Assembly (NCBI GenBank): GCA_965226045.1
Contig: CBDDBU010000014.1
Coordinates: 1-64,000 of the forward strand
From: CBDDBU01 sp965226045
GTDB lineage: Bacteria; Pseudomonadota; Alphaproteobacteria; VGEJ01
Reading direction: 5' to 3'
DNA: 64,000 bases
Below the pieces are notes generated by a model that was not told the origin of the DNA, ran no database searches, and saw nothing but the letters and a program-made list of their open reading frames with translations. Both the position numbers and the translations under genes were made by a program. Position 1 is the first letter of the stretch, and the number at the start of each line of letters is the position of its first letter. Shown in pieces: positions 49,574 through 58,407 of the stretch.

Positions 49574-50826
49574 AGCACGGCCTTGAGGCCGGTGATCAGC
49601 CGGTCGACGTCGGCGACCGTGTTGTAGTGAACCATGCTGGCCCGCACCACGCCGTCTTCCGTGTCGATGCCCAGCGCTTGGAGGCAGCGCCAGGCATAGA
49701 AGTTGCCGGCGCGCACGGCGACCTTGTGGGCCGCCAGCGCGCTGGCGATCTCGCGGGAGGGACGGTCGGCAACCGTGAACGAGATGGTTGGCGCCCGGCG
49801 CGCCCGCGCGCCGTCGAGATTGCCAATAATGCGCACGCTGGGGACGGCGCGCAGGTAGTCGAGAAGCCATGTCGAAAGCTGCTCTTCGTGGCTCGCGAAC
49901 AAGTTGAACACGCGGGCAACTCGCACATGGCGGCTCGGTTCCACCTCAGTGAAATGGTGCGCGTCGACGGCGTCATAGTACTCGGTGATGCCCGACAGGC
50001 AGGCCACCTGCTCGTGCGGCACGCCGGCCGGGTCGAGCCGCTGGCGGAGATCGTCGGCGATCTGCTCGTGGCTCTGGTGGGCGAGCCTCTCGAGATGCGC
50101 GCGCTTGGTGTAGAGCACGCCGAGGTGGGGCCCATAGGTCTTGTACAGGCTGAAGCCGTAGAAGTCAGCATCGAGCGCCTTGACGTCGACACAGTGATGC
50201 GGCGCGCAGCTCACGCCATCGATCATCACCAGCGCACCAGCATCGTGGGCCAAGCGGGTGATGGCCGCGGCATCGTTGATTGTGCCGACGATGTTCGAAC
50301 AATGGGGAAAGCACACGAGCCGCGTCCGCGCGTTCAGCAGCGGCGCCAGCGCGGCCGGGTCAAGCTCGCCGCTGACCGGATCGATCCGCCATTCGCGCAC
50401 CGTCACCCCGGTCTCGGCGAGCCGTCTCCAGGCGCCGCCGTTGGCCTCGTGATCCTGGTTGGTCACGATGATCTCATCGCCCGCTTCGAACCACGGCCGG
50501 ATCGCGTGCGCCAGCACGTAGACGTTCAGCGTCGTCGAGGCGCCGATCGTCACCTCATCGTCATGGGCGTTGATCATCTCGGCCATACAGACATGCGCGC
50601 GGTCGATCTCGTCGCCGGCGTCGGCGGAGATCTCGTAGGGGCCGTAGGGCTGAACCCTGGTCTCCACGAGGAAACGCCGCAAACGATCGATCACGGTTCG
50701 CGGCATGTAGCTCCCGCCCGCGTTCTCTAGGAAGGCCCAATCGCGCGTGCGCGGATGGGTGAAGGCGGGGAATTGGCTACGCACGAAGTCGAGGTCGAGG
50801 CGGACGTAAGCGCTCATATGCGCCAT
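49570..50826 (-). CDS. Class V aminotransferase (cysteine desulfurase-like)
   Basis: A 418-residue PLP enzyme. FLENAGGSYMPRTVIDRL and GASTTLNVYVLAHAI are the family starts, NQDHEANGGAWRRL gives the conserved His, VMIDGVSCAPH the Asp, and YGFSLYKTYGPHLGVLY the PLP lysine. The family includes cysteine desulfurases and serine/glyoxylate aminotransferases; the active Cys of SufS/IscS is not evident, so deamination or another lyase role is likely. It shares an overlap with the FAD/GcvT enzyme and probably acts in the same pathway. Confidence 0.86.
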   Translation of the reverse strand: MAHMSAYVRLDLDFVRSQFPAFTHPRTRDWAFLENAGGSYMPRTVIDRLRRFLVETRVQPYGPYEISADAGDEIDRAHVCMAEMINAHDDEVTIGASTTLNVYVLAHAIRPWFEAGDEIIVTNQDHEANGGAWRRLAETGVTVREWRIDPVSGELDPAALAPLLNARTRLVCFPHCSNIVGTINDAAAITRLAHDAGALVMIDGVSCAPHHCVDVKALDADFYGFSLYKTYGPHLGVLYTKRAHLERLAHQSHEQIADDLRQRLDPAGVPHEQVACLSGITEYYDAVDAHHFTEVEPSRHVRVARVFNLFASHEEQLSTWLLDYLRAVPSVRIIGNLDGARARRAPTISFTVADRPSREIASALAAHKVAVRAGNFYAWRCLQALGIDTEDGVVRASMVHYNTVADVDRLITGLKAVL

Positions 50827-50889
50827 GCTCCTGTGTCGACGCGTCGCGAGACCGCGTCCGGCGACCGCGCTCCGTGACCGAGGTCAGCC

Positions 50890-50919
50890 AAGCTATCGGC
50901 GCTCGCCAAACGCTGTCAA
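50890..50919 (-). promoter_or_regulatory. Probable promoter of the class V aminotransferase operon
   Basis: On the minus strand a perfect TTGACA (50919-50914) is followed after 18 nt by TAGCTT (50895-50890). The start codon is about 65 nt downstream. The -10 is weak, as is common in alphaproteobacteria. Confidence 0.35.
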
Positions 50920-51053
50920 ATCATACGCTCTGCCCGGCGTCATTGCCGGTTATCCTCGTCAACGCGCCGCCTTGCCAGGCCGCGGCGAATTGATCTAGAA
51001 GATGGCAAGGCTGCCGAAGCGCTCGGGTCGTAATCACACATCAGGAGGACGAC

Positions 51054-51536
51054 ATGACGATCAAGGTTGGCGACAGGGTGCCCGAGGGCACGCTTATGGA
51101 GATGACGGATTCAGGGCCAGCGCCCGTTACGACGGCCGATCTGTTCGGCGGCAAGCGGGTCGCCCTCTTTTCGGTGCCCGGCGCCTTCACGCCGACCTGT
51201 TCGAATCAGCATCTGCCGGGTTTCGTCGCCAACGCGGCCGCGATCAAGGCGAAAGGCATTGACACCATCGCGTGCATGGCGGTCAACGACGCGTTCGTGA
51301 TGGGGGCCTGGGGCCGTGCGCAAAACGTCGGCGATAACGTGCGGATGCTGGCCGATGGCAACGCCACCTGGACTCAGGCGCTGGGGCTCGAGCTCGACGC
51401 GACCGGGTTTGGGATGGGTGTTCGCGGCAAGCGTTTTTCGGTTATCGTCGATGACGGGACCGTCACCAACATCAACGTCGACGAATCGGGAGGGCTCGAC
51501 GTGAGCAGCGCCGAGACCCTGCTCGCTCAAGCCTGA
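51054..51536 (+). CDS. Peroxiredoxin (Prx5-type)
   Basis: A 160-residue thiol peroxidase that reduces peroxides. VPGAFTPTCSNQHLPGF contains the peroxidatic Cys49, and the following Asp/Glu and Arg context fits the Prx5 subgroup; a resolving Cys might be Cys in DTIACMAV. No signal peptide is present. The ATG at 51054 has AGGAGGA upstream. Its 3' end overlaps that of the convergent rnhA by 10 nt. Confidence 0.94.
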   Translation: MTIKVGDRVPEGTLMEMTDSGPAPVTTADLFGGKRVALFSVPGAFTPTCSNQHLPGFVANAAAIKAKGIDTIACMAVNDAFVMGAWGRAQNVGDNVRMLADGNATWTQALGLELDATGFGMGVRGKRFSVIVDDGTVTNINVDESGGLDVSSAETLLAQA

Positions 51537-51982
51537 ACGAGATAGGGGGCCATGCCATCGCGGGCGAGCTGGTCGGCGCGCTCGTTCTCGGGGTGACCGG
51601 CATGGCCCTTGACCCAGCGCCACTCGATGTCGTGGGGCTGGAGCGCGGCATCCAGCGCTTCCCATAGATCGACGTTCTTAACCGGTTTGCGCTGGGCGGT
51701 GCGCCAGCCATTGCGCTTCCAGCCGTGAATCCATTGGGTAATTCCGTCACGCACGTAGACGCTGTCGGTATGAAGCCTGACGCGGCTCGGCCGCTTGAGC
51801 GCCGAGATTGCCTCGATGGCGGCTCGCAACTCCATGCGGTTGTTGGTGGTGGCGGGCTCGCCGCCGCACACCTCCTTTTCGGTGCGGCGATGGACAAAGA
51901 GCGCGCCCCATCCGCCCGGCCCAGGATTTCCCGAGCAGGCGCCGTCGGTGTAGATGTCGACGATGTCAGGCGCGCTGCTCAA
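51527..51982 (-). CDS. rnhA: Ribonuclease HI
   Basis: Cleaves the RNA strand of RNA-DNA hybrids. Residues run DIVDIYTDGACSGNPGPGGW (first Asp), TNNRMELRAAIEA (Glu), LHTDSVYVRDGI (Asp), WVKGHAGHPENERAD (His and last Asp), so all four catalytic residues are intact. I use a TTG at 51982, which overlaps ispH by 17 nt. An ATG at 52033 would give a longer chain and a 68-nt overlap; it adds residues not found in the family. ispH followed by rnhA is a common alphaproteobacterial pair. Confidence 0.9.
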   Translation of the reverse strand: MSSAPDIVDIYTDGACSGNPGPGGWGALFVHRRTEKEVCGGEPATTNNRMELRAAIEAISALKRPSRVRLHTDSVYVRDGITQWIHGWKRNGWRTAQRKPVKNVDLWEALDAALQPHDIEWRWVKGHAGHPENERADQLARDGMAPYLVQA

Positions 51983-52964
51983 GTCGGGGGCTGGGTGGAT
52001 CGTCGAGAACCCGCGGCAACTTGAAACGGACATCCTCGCGTCGGGCGGCGACCAATTCGAGGTTGATGCGGAAACGCTCGCGAAAGGCGGCGATCACTTC
52101 TTCCACCAGCAGCTCCGGCGCCGAGGCGCCGGCGCTGATGCCGATGGTGCCGGCCCCGGCGAGCGCCGGCCAGTCGATGTCGGCGGCGCGCTCCACCAAG
52201 CTCGTACGCTGGCAGCCGAGCGCCGCCGCGACCTCGACCAAGCGCAGCGAGTTGGAGGAATTGGGAGCGCCGATGACGATGAACGCATCGCAGCGCGCGG
52301 CCAGCGCCTTCACCGCGTCCTGACGGTTGGTGGTGGCGTAGCAAATATCGTCCTTGTGCGGCTCGCGGATGCTGGGGAAGCGCCGCTTGAGAATGGTGAC
52401 GATTTTCGCCGTCTCGTCGACCGAGAGGGTGGTTTGGGTGATGTAGGCGAGATTATCGGGGTCAACGGGGGCGATGGCCTCGGCGTCGGCGACCGTCTCG
52501 ATCAGGGTCGTGGCCCCGTCCGCGAGCTGGCCCATCGTGCCGATGACCTCGGGATGCCCGGCGTGGCCAATCAGGACGACGTGGCGACCGGCGGCGAAAT
52601 GGCGCTCGGCGTCGCGATGCACCTTGCTTACCAGCGGGCATGTCGCGTCGACGTAGAACAGCTGCCGGCGTTCGGCTTCCTCTGGCACCGACTTGGGCAC
52701 GCCGTGGGCCGAGAAGATGACTGGGGCATCGGGCGGCACCTCATCGAGCTCGTCGACGAAGATCGCGCCACGGCGCTCGAGACTTTCGACGACGTAGCGG
52801 TTGTGGACGATCTCGTGACGCACATAGACCGGCGCGCCGCGACGCTCGAGCGCCCGCTCGACGATCTGGATCGCCCGGTCCACGCCGGCGCAAAAGCCGC
52901 GCGGGCTGGCGAGCAGGATCGTCAGCGGTTGCTTCTCGCCGTTGGCGGGGTTGGGTGCGTCCAT
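51966..52964 (-). CDS. ispH: 4-hydroxy-3-methylbut-2-enyl diphosphate reductase
   Basis: The last enzyme of the methylerythritol phosphate pathway, making IPP and DMAPP. The 332-residue protein has the three Cys that hold the iron-sulfur cluster: Cys25 in ASPRGFCAGVDRA, Cys in DATCPLVSKVH and Cys in DDICYATTNRQ. IVFSAHG-type and SNSLRLVEVA segments are present. The ATG at 52964 fits the family; the open frame to 53153 does not. The stop overlaps rnhA. Confidence 0.96.
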   Translation of the reverse strand: MDAPNPANGEKQPLTILLASPRGFCAGVDRAIQIVERALERRGAPVYVRHEIVHNRYVVESLERRGAIFVDELDEVPPDAPVIFSAHGVPKSVPEEAERRQLFYVDATCPLVSKVHRDAERHFAAGRHVVLIGHAGHPEVIGTMGQLADGATTLIETVADAEAIAPVDPDNLAYITQTTLSVDETAKIVTILKRRFPSIREPHKDDICYATTNRQDAVKALAARCDAFIVIGAPNSSNSLRLVEVAAALGCQRTSLVERAADIDWPALAGAGTIGISAGASAPELLVEEVIAAFRERFRINLELVAARREDVRFKLPRVLDDPPSPRLEQRA

Positions 52965-53085
52965 GGGACATTCTAGCTGCGCGCGGTCGTCGGGAAAAGG
53001 CGATGGCTGACATGGTTGGTTCGTGCGGCGCCGGTCGCTCTGATACACTCCGCGCCCACGACACTGCGGCCAGGGAAAATCAAAC

Positions 53086-53334
53086 ATGAACGACGCGAGC
53101 GAGGCCGTCATCGCCCAAAAGGGACCCTTCGAGGTCGAATTGGCGGCCGGCAAGACCTACTGGTGGTGCGCCTGTGGGCGGTCGCAAAACCAGCCGTTCT
53201 GCGACGGATCGCACAAGAAGACGGGGTTCAACCCGGTCGAATTCACCAGCGAGAAGAGTGAGACGGCCTACTTCTGCGGTTGCAAACGGACGGGAAACCG
53301 GCCGCTTTGCGACGGGACCCACGGCAAGCTCTGA
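53086..53334 (+). CDS. CDGSH iron-sulfur domain protein (two motifs)
   Basis: An 82-residue protein with two CDGSH-type motifs, each C-x-C-x...-C-D-G-[ST]-H: CACGRSQNQPFCDGSH and CGCKRTGNRPLCDGTH. Each would hold one [2Fe-2S] cluster with three Cys and one His. Prokaryotic double-motif proteins are small soluble redox or cluster-transfer factors. It is divergent from ispH, itself an iron-sulfur enzyme. Confidence 0.93.
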   Translation: MNDASEAVIAQKGPFEVELAAGKTYWWCACGRSQNQPFCDGSHKKTGFNPVEFTSEKSETAYFCGCKRTGNRPLCDGTHGKL

Positions 53335-53363
53335 TCGCTGCCAGTTCCCTACGGTCACCGAGA

Positions 53364-53879
53364 ATGCCCCGACATCTTGCCGCGGTCGCCATCGTGTTGG
53401 CGGCGCTCACGGGGTGTGATGTCCTGTCACCGCCGCCCGGGCGCCCTTGCCCCCCGGTCTCGGTCATCGATGAAACCGCCAGTCTGGTTCAATTCAAGGA
53501 CGGTGGCGGCCGCGACATCACGGACGTGAGCTACGGCGCCGAGTTTCAGGATGTGTGGTGGTCGTGCGATTACGGTGAGACGGCGCTTGTCGTCGAGCTC
53601 GAACTTTTGATCGGGGCGGGTCGCGGGTCCACATTTGCTACCAGCGCCGCGACCCTGCGCTACTTCGTCGCGCTGGCCGATCGTCAAGAACGCATCATCG
53701 CCAAACGCGTGTTCGACGTAGCTGTCGCGTTCGAGGGTGATGCAAGGGTCTATGTCGTCGAGGAGATCGTTCAGCGTATTGGTCTGAGGCCAGGCCAGGT
53801 CGGAACCGATTTCGTGATTCTGGTGGGCTTCCAGCTCGATCGCGACCAGCTCGAATACAACCGCGATCGACTGCGCTAG
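53364..53879 (+). CDS. Putative lipoprotein
   Basis: A 171-residue probable outer- or inner-membrane lipoprotein. The signal peptide MPRHLAAVAIVLAALTGC ends in a lipobox (LTGC, Cys18). The mature part is Pro-rich at first (SPPPGRPCPP) and then mainly beta-strand with VTDVSYGAEFQDVWWSCDY. I do not recognise its family. A Cys pair (Cys29 and Cys in WWSCDY) might form a disulfide. It starts 30 nt after the CDGSH gene. Confidence 0.75.
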   Translation: MPRHLAAVAIVLAALTGCDVLSPPPGRPCPPVSVIDETASLVQFKDGGGRDITDVSYGAEFQDVWWSCDYGETALVVELELLIGAGRGSTFATSAATLRYFVALADRQERIIAKRVFDVAVAFEGDARVYVVEEIVQRIGLRPGQVGTDFVILVGFQLDRDQLEYNRDRLR

Positions 53880-53917
53880 ACCGCGCGACAGACTCCGTTG
53901 GACGCTCGATCGAGTGG

Positions 53918-54919
53918 CTAGACGGTGAGCACGATCTTGCCGATGTGCTCGCCTGATTCCATACGTTCGTGCGCCTTGGCGGCATCAGCGAGCGCCACCG
54001 TCGAGTCGATGACCGGTCGCACCCGACCGCTTTCGAGCAGCGGCCATACCCGTGCGCGCAGCGCATCGGCAATCGCCGCCTTGTCCTCAATCGCGCGGGC
54101 GCGCAGCGTCGCACCGGTCAGGGTGAGCCGCTTGAGCATCAGCGGCATGAGGTTGAGCTCGACATTGGCTCCGGCAAGGAAGGCTATTTGCACCAGTCGC
54201 CCCTCGGTGGCCAGCGCGGCGATGTTGCGCTGAATGTAGTCTCCGCCCACCATATCGAGGATCAGGTCGAGACCGACGCCGCCGGTCAGCGCCTTCGCGA
54301 CCTCGACAAAGTTCTCGTCGCGATAGTTGATGGCCCGTTCGGCGCCGAGGCGCTCGCATGCGGCGCACTTCTCGGCCGAGCCGGCGGTGGCGAAGACCCG
54401 TGCCTCGAACGCACGCGCGAGCTGGATGGCGACGGTGCCGATGCCGCTTGACCCGCCATGGACGAGGAAACGCTCGCCGGGCTGGAGGCGACCGCGATCG
54501 AAGACGTTGCTCCAGACCGTGAAGAAGGTTTCGGGCAACGCCGCCGCCTCGATCATGTCCAGACCGGCCGGAACCGGCAGCACTTGGGCGGCTGGCGCCG
54601 GACAGTACTCGGCGTAACCGCCACCAGTGACCAACGCGCACACGCGATCGCCGATCGAGAGGGTCGACACTCCGGCGCCGCGCGCGACGATCGTTCCGGC
54701 GACCTCGAGCCCGGGGATGTCCGAAGCGCCGGGTGGCGGCGGATAGCCACCCTGCCGCTGCAGGACATCGGGTCGATTGACGCCGGCCGCCGCAACCTCG
54801 ATCAGGACCTCGCCGTGCCCGGGTTCGGGGGTCGCGCGAATGGCTGCGCACAGAACCTCCGGTCCGCCGGATTCGGCGATCTCGGTGACCTTCATGGTGG
54901 CGGGTATGATGGCTGGCAT
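53918..54919 (-). CDS. NAD(P)H-quinone oxidoreductase, zinc-independent MDR type
   Basis: A 333-residue medium-chain dehydrogenase/reductase of the PIG3/QOR class. AAAGVNRPDVLQRQGGYPPPPG and VHGGSSGIGTVAIQLARAFEARVFATAGSAEK show the catalytic and NADPH folds, here abbreviated as GVNRPDVLQRQGGY and GGSSGIGTVAIQLAR. No zinc ligands are present. The ATG at 54919 is used; MKVTEIAESGG at 54895 is an alternative. It is divergent from the DUF1192 gene, as in many alphaproteobacteria. Confidence 0.92.
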   Translation of the reverse strand: MPAIIPATMKVTEIAESGGPEVLCAAIRATPEPGHGEVLIEVAAAGVNRPDVLQRQGGYPPPPGASDIPGLEVAGTIVARGAGVSTLSIGDRVCALVTGGGYAEYCPAPAAQVLPVPAGLDMIEAAALPETFFTVWSNVFDRGRLQPGERFLVHGGSSGIGTVAIQLARAFEARVFATAGSAEKCAACERLGAERAINYRDENFVEVAKALTGGVGLDLILDMVGGDYIQRNIAALATEGRLVQIAFLAGANVELNLMPLMLKRLTLTGATLRARAIEDKAAIADALRARVWPLLESGRVRPVIDSTVALADAAKAHERMESGEHIGKIVLTV

Positions 54920-54953
54920 GTCGGGCAAAAGGACGGCGCAGAAGACAGTTGCA

Positions 54954-54982
54954 GGTCTAGTATGTTCTCTTCACACTGACAA
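54954..54982 (-). promoter_or_regulatory. Possible promoter of the quinone oxidoreductase
   Basis: On minus, TTGTCA (54982-54977, five of six) is followed after 17 nt by TAGACC (54959-54954, three of six), 35 nt upstream of the ATG. This is a plain match of moderate quality. Confidence 0.3.
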
Positions 54983-55023
54983 GCCGAGGGCGCGGGCAAT
55001 CGTGACGGACCCGTGGAGGGGGC

Positions 55024-55200
55024 ATGGACCTTGACGATATTGTTGTTCCGCCGGCACCGCAAAAGCCGAAGTTCGAGGACATGTCGGTGGATGAACTCAC
55101 TGCCCTCATCGCCGAGCTTGAAGGCGAGATCGTCCAAGCCCGCGAGATGATGGCAGCGAAGCAAACCGTGCGTGGCGCTGCCGATCAGCTGTTCGACTAG
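55024..55200 (+). CDS. DUF1192 family small protein
   Basis: A 58-residue acidic helical protein, MDLDDIVVPPAPQKPKFEDM then LTALIAELEGEIVQAREMMA. The family is found beside MDR-type quinone oxidoreductases in alphaproteobacteria. The C-terminal part (AAKQTVRGAADQLF) is another short helix. Function is unknown. GGAGGGGGC lies upstream of the ATG. It is below common length cut-offs but the family match is clear. Confidence 0.88.
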   Translation: MDLDDIVVPPAPQKPKFEDMSVDELTALIAELEGEIVQAREMMAAKQTVRGAADQLFD

Positions 55201-55290
55201 ACCCCTGTCCGGCGCTGTCGCCGGATTTACCGTAGGGACTCGCTGGCCGGTGCTCGGGCCGGCCGTTTCATGGACGATGGAGCGTTTGCA

Positions 55291-56133
55291 ATGAAGTTAT
55301 TGCGTTACGGCCCCGCTGGCGGCGAAAGGCCCGGACTATTGGACGCCGGAGGGACGATCCGCGATCTATCCGGGGAAATCGAGGACCTGACGGCTGCAAA
55401 CCTCGCGCCAGCGGCACTCGATCGTTTGCGGCGGCTCGACCACGCGGCGCTTCCCGCAGTGGTGGGTGATCCGCGCGTGGGCGTCCCGGTGGCCGGAATT
55501 GGCAAGATCGTAGCGGTCGGCCTCAACTACGCCGATCACGCCAAGGAGGCTGGCCTGCCGATCCCCGAGGAGCCAGTGCTGTTCACTAAGACAACGTCGG
55601 CCATCTCCGGACCTAACGATCCGGTCAAGATCCCGCGCGGTTCAATAAAGACCGACTGGGAGGTCGAAATCGCGTTCGTAATCGGCGCCACCGCGCGCTA
55701 CGTCTCGGACGCCGATGCGGCGAGCCATATCGCCGGCTACTGCGTTCTCAACGACGTCTCCGAACGCGAGTTCCAGATCGAGCGCGGCGGCCAGTGGATG
55801 AAGGGCAAGTGCGCCGACACGTTCGCACCGATCGGGCCGTGGCTCGTCACCCCCGACGAGGTGGGCGATCCCCAGGCGCTCGGTATGTGGCTCGACGTCA
55901 ATGGCACACGTCGCCAGGACGGCAGCACCTCGACCATGATCTTCAGCTGCGTCCATTGCCTGAGCTACATCAGCCACTTCATGACGCTCGAGCCGGGCGA
56001 TGTCGTGACCACGGGCACTCCGCCGGGCGTCGGCCTAGGCCAGAAACCGCCTGTCTTCCTGAAGCCGGGCGATGTGATGACGCTGGGCATCGATCGGCTC
56101 GGCGCGCAACGACAGGAACTGATCGCCGCATGA
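55291..56133 (+). CDS. Fumarylacetoacetate hydrolase family protein
   Basis: A 280-residue FAH-superfamily enzyme. AVGLNYADHAKEAG, VLFTKTTSAISGPNDPV, DWEVEIAFVIGA, GYCVLNDVSERE and MTLEPGDVVTTGTPPGVG are the landmarks, with Glu and Asp that hold Mg2+. Members hydrolyse acylpyruvates or ureidoglycolate, or decarboxylate oxaloacetate. The ATG at 55291 has GGAG 8 nt upstream; an upstream ATG at 55270 is possible. The stop overlaps the aminotransferase ATG by 4 nt. Confidence 0.92.
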   Translation: MKLLRYGPAGGERPGLLDAGGTIRDLSGEIEDLTAANLAPAALDRLRRLDHAALPAVVGDPRVGVPVAGIGKIVAVGLNYADHAKEAGLPIPEEPVLFTKTTSAISGPNDPVKIPRGSIKTDWEVEIAFVIGATARYVSDADAASHIAGYCVLNDVSEREFQIERGGQWMKGKCADTFAPIGPWLVTPDEVGDPQALGMWLDVNGTRRQDGSTSTMIFSCVHCLSYISHFMTLEPGDVVTTGTPPGVGLGQKPPVFLKPGDVMTLGIDRLGAQRQELIAA

Positions 56134-57314
56134 CGGTCGAGCGTGGGGCGGCCGGGGCGATCGGGCTCCCGGTACGGCCTGAAATCGCCGATCTTCCGTT
56201 CTCGCAGATCCGCGCGATTTCGCGCGAGGGGATGCTGCAAGAGGGGGTGATCCCGCTGTGGTTCGGCGAGGGTGACGATCCGACGCCCAAGTTCATTACC
56301 GATGCCGCCGCGCACGCGCTGGCCGAGGGCAAGACGTTCTACACCTTGAACCGGGGCATCGCCGAGCTGCGGGAGGCGATCGCTGGGTACATGAGCGGGC
56401 TATACGGTCCCTCCATCGGGGCCGATCGCGTGACGGTCACCGCGTCTGGCATGAGCGGGATCATGATCGCCGTCCAGTGTGTGGCGGGGGCGGGCGACAA
56501 CGTCGCGATCGTGACCCCGTTGTGGCCGAACTTCGTTGGTTGCGTTCGCATCATGGGCGCCGAGCCACGCTTCGTCGGACTGGACAAGATCGACGGCGGC
56601 TGGAAGCTCGACCTCGACAAGCTCTTCGCGGCTTGCGATGAGCGCACGCGGGCCGTGGTCGTCAACTCGCCGAGCAATCCCACCGGCTGGATGATGCAAG
56701 GCGAACAGCAGACGGTGCTCCTGTCCTTCTGTCGCGAGCGCGGCATTTGGTTGATCGCCGACGAGGTGTATGCGCGCATCGTCTACGACCGCGCGTTCGC
56801 GCCGTCGTTTCTCGATGTCGCCGAAGCTGACGACCTGTTGCTGGTTGTCAACAGCTTCTCGAAATCGTGGTCGATGACCGGCTGGCGGATGGGCTGGCTG
56901 ACCACGCCGGCCGCGCTGGGCCCGACCCTCGAGATGATGAACGAGTATAACGTCGCTGGGGCGGCGACGTTCGCCCAGCACGCCGGTGTCGTCGCCATCA
57001 CCGAGGGTGATGACTACGTCGCGTCGCTGGTGGAACGCTACCGCCAGGCCCGGGATCTCGTTTTCCAGCGCTTGCAGGGGATGTCGCGCGTTGGCATGAG
57101 CCGGCCGGAGGCCGCCTTCTATGCGTTTTTTAGCGTTGAGGGCATGACCGACAGCGTGGCGTTCGTGAGACGGGTTCTGCGCGAAACGAGTGTCGGATTG
57201 GCGCCCGGTTCGGCGTTCGGTGAGGCCGGCGAGGGTCACTTGCGCCTGTGTTATGCGAGTTCGACGGCGCTTCTCTCAGACGCCATGGACCGACTGGAGC
57301 CGATGCTGTCCTGA
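56130..57314 (+). CDS. Class I/II aminotransferase (aspartate-type)
   Basis: A 394-residue fold-type I PLP enzyme. PLWFGEGDDPTPKFI, YTLNRGIAELREAIAGYM, ASGMSGIMIAVQCV, NSPSNPTGWMM, ADEVYARIVYD and NSFSKSWSMTGWRMGW (with the PLP Lys) are all present. Residues needed for the second carboxylate suggest a broad aromatic/aspartate type, but the substrate cannot be fixed. It overlaps the FAH gene and precedes the SDR at 57402. Confidence 0.92.
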   Translation: MTVERGAAGAIGLPVRPEIADLPFSQIRAISREGMLQEGVIPLWFGEGDDPTPKFITDAAAHALAEGKTFYTLNRGIAELREAIAGYMSGLYGPSIGADRVTVTASGMSGIMIAVQCVAGAGDNVAIVTPLWPNFVGCVRIMGAEPRFVGLDKIDGGWKLDLDKLFAACDERTRAVVVNSPSNPTGWMMQGEQQTVLLSFCRERGIWLIADEVYARIVYDRAFAPSFLDVAEADDLLLVVNSFSKSWSMTGWRMGWLTTPAALGPTLEMMNEYNVAGAATFAQHAGVVAITEGDDYVASLVERYRQARDLVFQRLQGMSRVGMSRPEAAFYAFFSVEGMTDSVAFVRRVLRETSVGLAPGSAFGEAGEGHLRLCYASSTALLSDAMDRLEPMLS

Positions 57315-57401
57315 TTGCGATCGCGTCCCCGGTGTAGAGTCGTTCCTTGACGCCCAGTTTGGCCAAGGTTGCCGCGAACGCCGTCACCAGGGAGGACCAT
57401 C

Positions 57402-58187
57402 GTGCTCGAAAACCGATCGGCCATCGTCACCGGCTCAAGCCTGAGACTCGGGATCGGCTACGCGATCGCCGAGGCGCTGGCCGCCCAGGGCTGTAACGTG
57501 ATGCTGAGCGGCCGCCGTTCCGCCGCCGCGGCGGAGCCGGCGATCCAGGGTCTGTCGCGGTACGGGGTCAAGGTCGAGTATCAGCGGACCCACCTCGGCA
57601 AGCCTGGCGACATTAAGTCGTTGATCGATTGTGCCATGGAGGCTTTCGGGGCGGTCGACATCCTCGTCAACAATGCCGGGACCAACCACCCCAACCTGAT
57701 CGAGGACCTGTCACCGGCCGACTGGGATGACATCATCGCCGTCAATTTGTCGGCCGCCTATCACGCGATCCGCCACGTCCTGCCGCGCATGAAGGAGCGC
57801 GACTGGGGCCGCATCATCAATATCGCGTCGACCCTGGGGCTGGTTGGCTACCCGACCGTCTCGGCCTATACGGCCTCCAAGCATGGCCTGGTCGGGCTGA
57901 CCAAGGCGGTGGCGCTGGAGACCGCCGAGACGAGCATCACCTGCAACGCCATTTGTCCCGGCTATACCAAGACAGAATTGCTGATGAGGGTGATCGCCGA
58001 GACCGCCGACATCGAAGGGGTTTCGGCGGACGAGATGACGAATACCATGATCGCGGCGGATCAGCCGTCGAAGGTGATGGTGCCGGTGGAGCATTTCGGG
58101 CCGCTGGCCGTGTTTTTGTGCAGCGAGGCCGGCGCCCAACTTCGTGGCGCGGCGCTGCCGATGGATGGCGGCTGGACGGCCAAGTGA
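57402..58187 (+). CDS. SDR family oxidoreductase (3-hydroxybutyrate dehydrogenase-like)
   Basis: A 261-residue short-chain dehydrogenase. TGSSLRLGIGYAIA is a slightly altered cofactor loop (GxxxGIG), NNAGTNHP follows, IINIASTLG has the Ser, and YTASKHGLVGL the Tyr and Lys. The ICPGYTKTEL and C-terminal ALPMDGGWTAK segments are 3-hydroxybutyrate dehydrogenase-like. The start is a GTG at 57402 with AGGGAGG upstream. It is probably the last gene of the FAH-aminotransferase-SDR unit. Confidence 0.9.
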   Translation: MLENRSAIVTGSSLRLGIGYAIAEALAAQGCNVMLSGRRSAAAAEPAIQGLSRYGVKVEYQRTHLGKPGDIKSLIDCAMEAFGAVDILVNNAGTNHPNLIEDLSPADWDDIIAVNLSAAYHAIRHVLPRMKERDWGRIINIASTLGLVGYPTVSAYTASKHGLVGLTKAVALETAETSITCNAICPGYTKTELLMRVIAETADIEGVSADEMTNTMIAADQPSKVMVPVEHFGPLAVFLCSEAGAQLRGAALPMDGGWTAK

Positions 58188-58231
58188 GCCGGCACCGTGC
58201 TGCAATGGTTGTGCGAAAACTTCGTTGGCCG

Positions 58232-58247
58232 TTAACCACTGCTTAAC
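58232..58247. promoter_or_regulatory. Candidate CtrA binding site
   Basis: TTAA-N7-TTAAC at 58232-58247 is an exact match to the CtrA consensus of alphaproteobacteria. It lies 45 nt after the SDR stop and upstream of a terminator, 160 nt ahead of the sulfhydrylase gene. rcdA, whose product promotes CtrA degradation, is 2.4 kb downstream. A short AT-rich match can occur by chance, though in such GC-rich DNA it is uncommon. Confidence 0.45.
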
Positions 58248-58323
58248 GGTCTCGGGTCTATTCTTGCGCGTGGATGGCGCACGAGCCGCGCTTCCACTTC
58301 TCAAGACGCCTCCCGGTAGACTC

Positions 58324-58351
58324 GGGCCGCCTTCGGGCGGCCCTTCTTTCT
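58324..58351 (+). terminator. Rho-independent terminator
   Basis: GGGCCGCC (58324-58331) pairs with GGCGGCCC (58336-58343) around a TTCG tetraloop, followed by TTCTTTCT. It sits between the SDR gene and the sulfhydrylase gene and would end the upstream transcript. Confidence 0.88.
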
Positions 58352-58407
58352 GCGGTTGGCTTGCCAGTTGCGGACGCTGGCCAATAGTCTGACCACGGAG
58401 GCCGATG

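Noticed and set aside
58188..58407. Possible SAM-type riboswitch ahead of the sulfhydrylase gene
   Set aside because: The gap holds a CtrA-like site, a small TGCGC/GCGCA hairpin and a clear TTCG-loop terminator, but I could not find the conserved cores of SAM-II or SAM/SAH riboswitches. A covariance search of 58188-58407 would decide.
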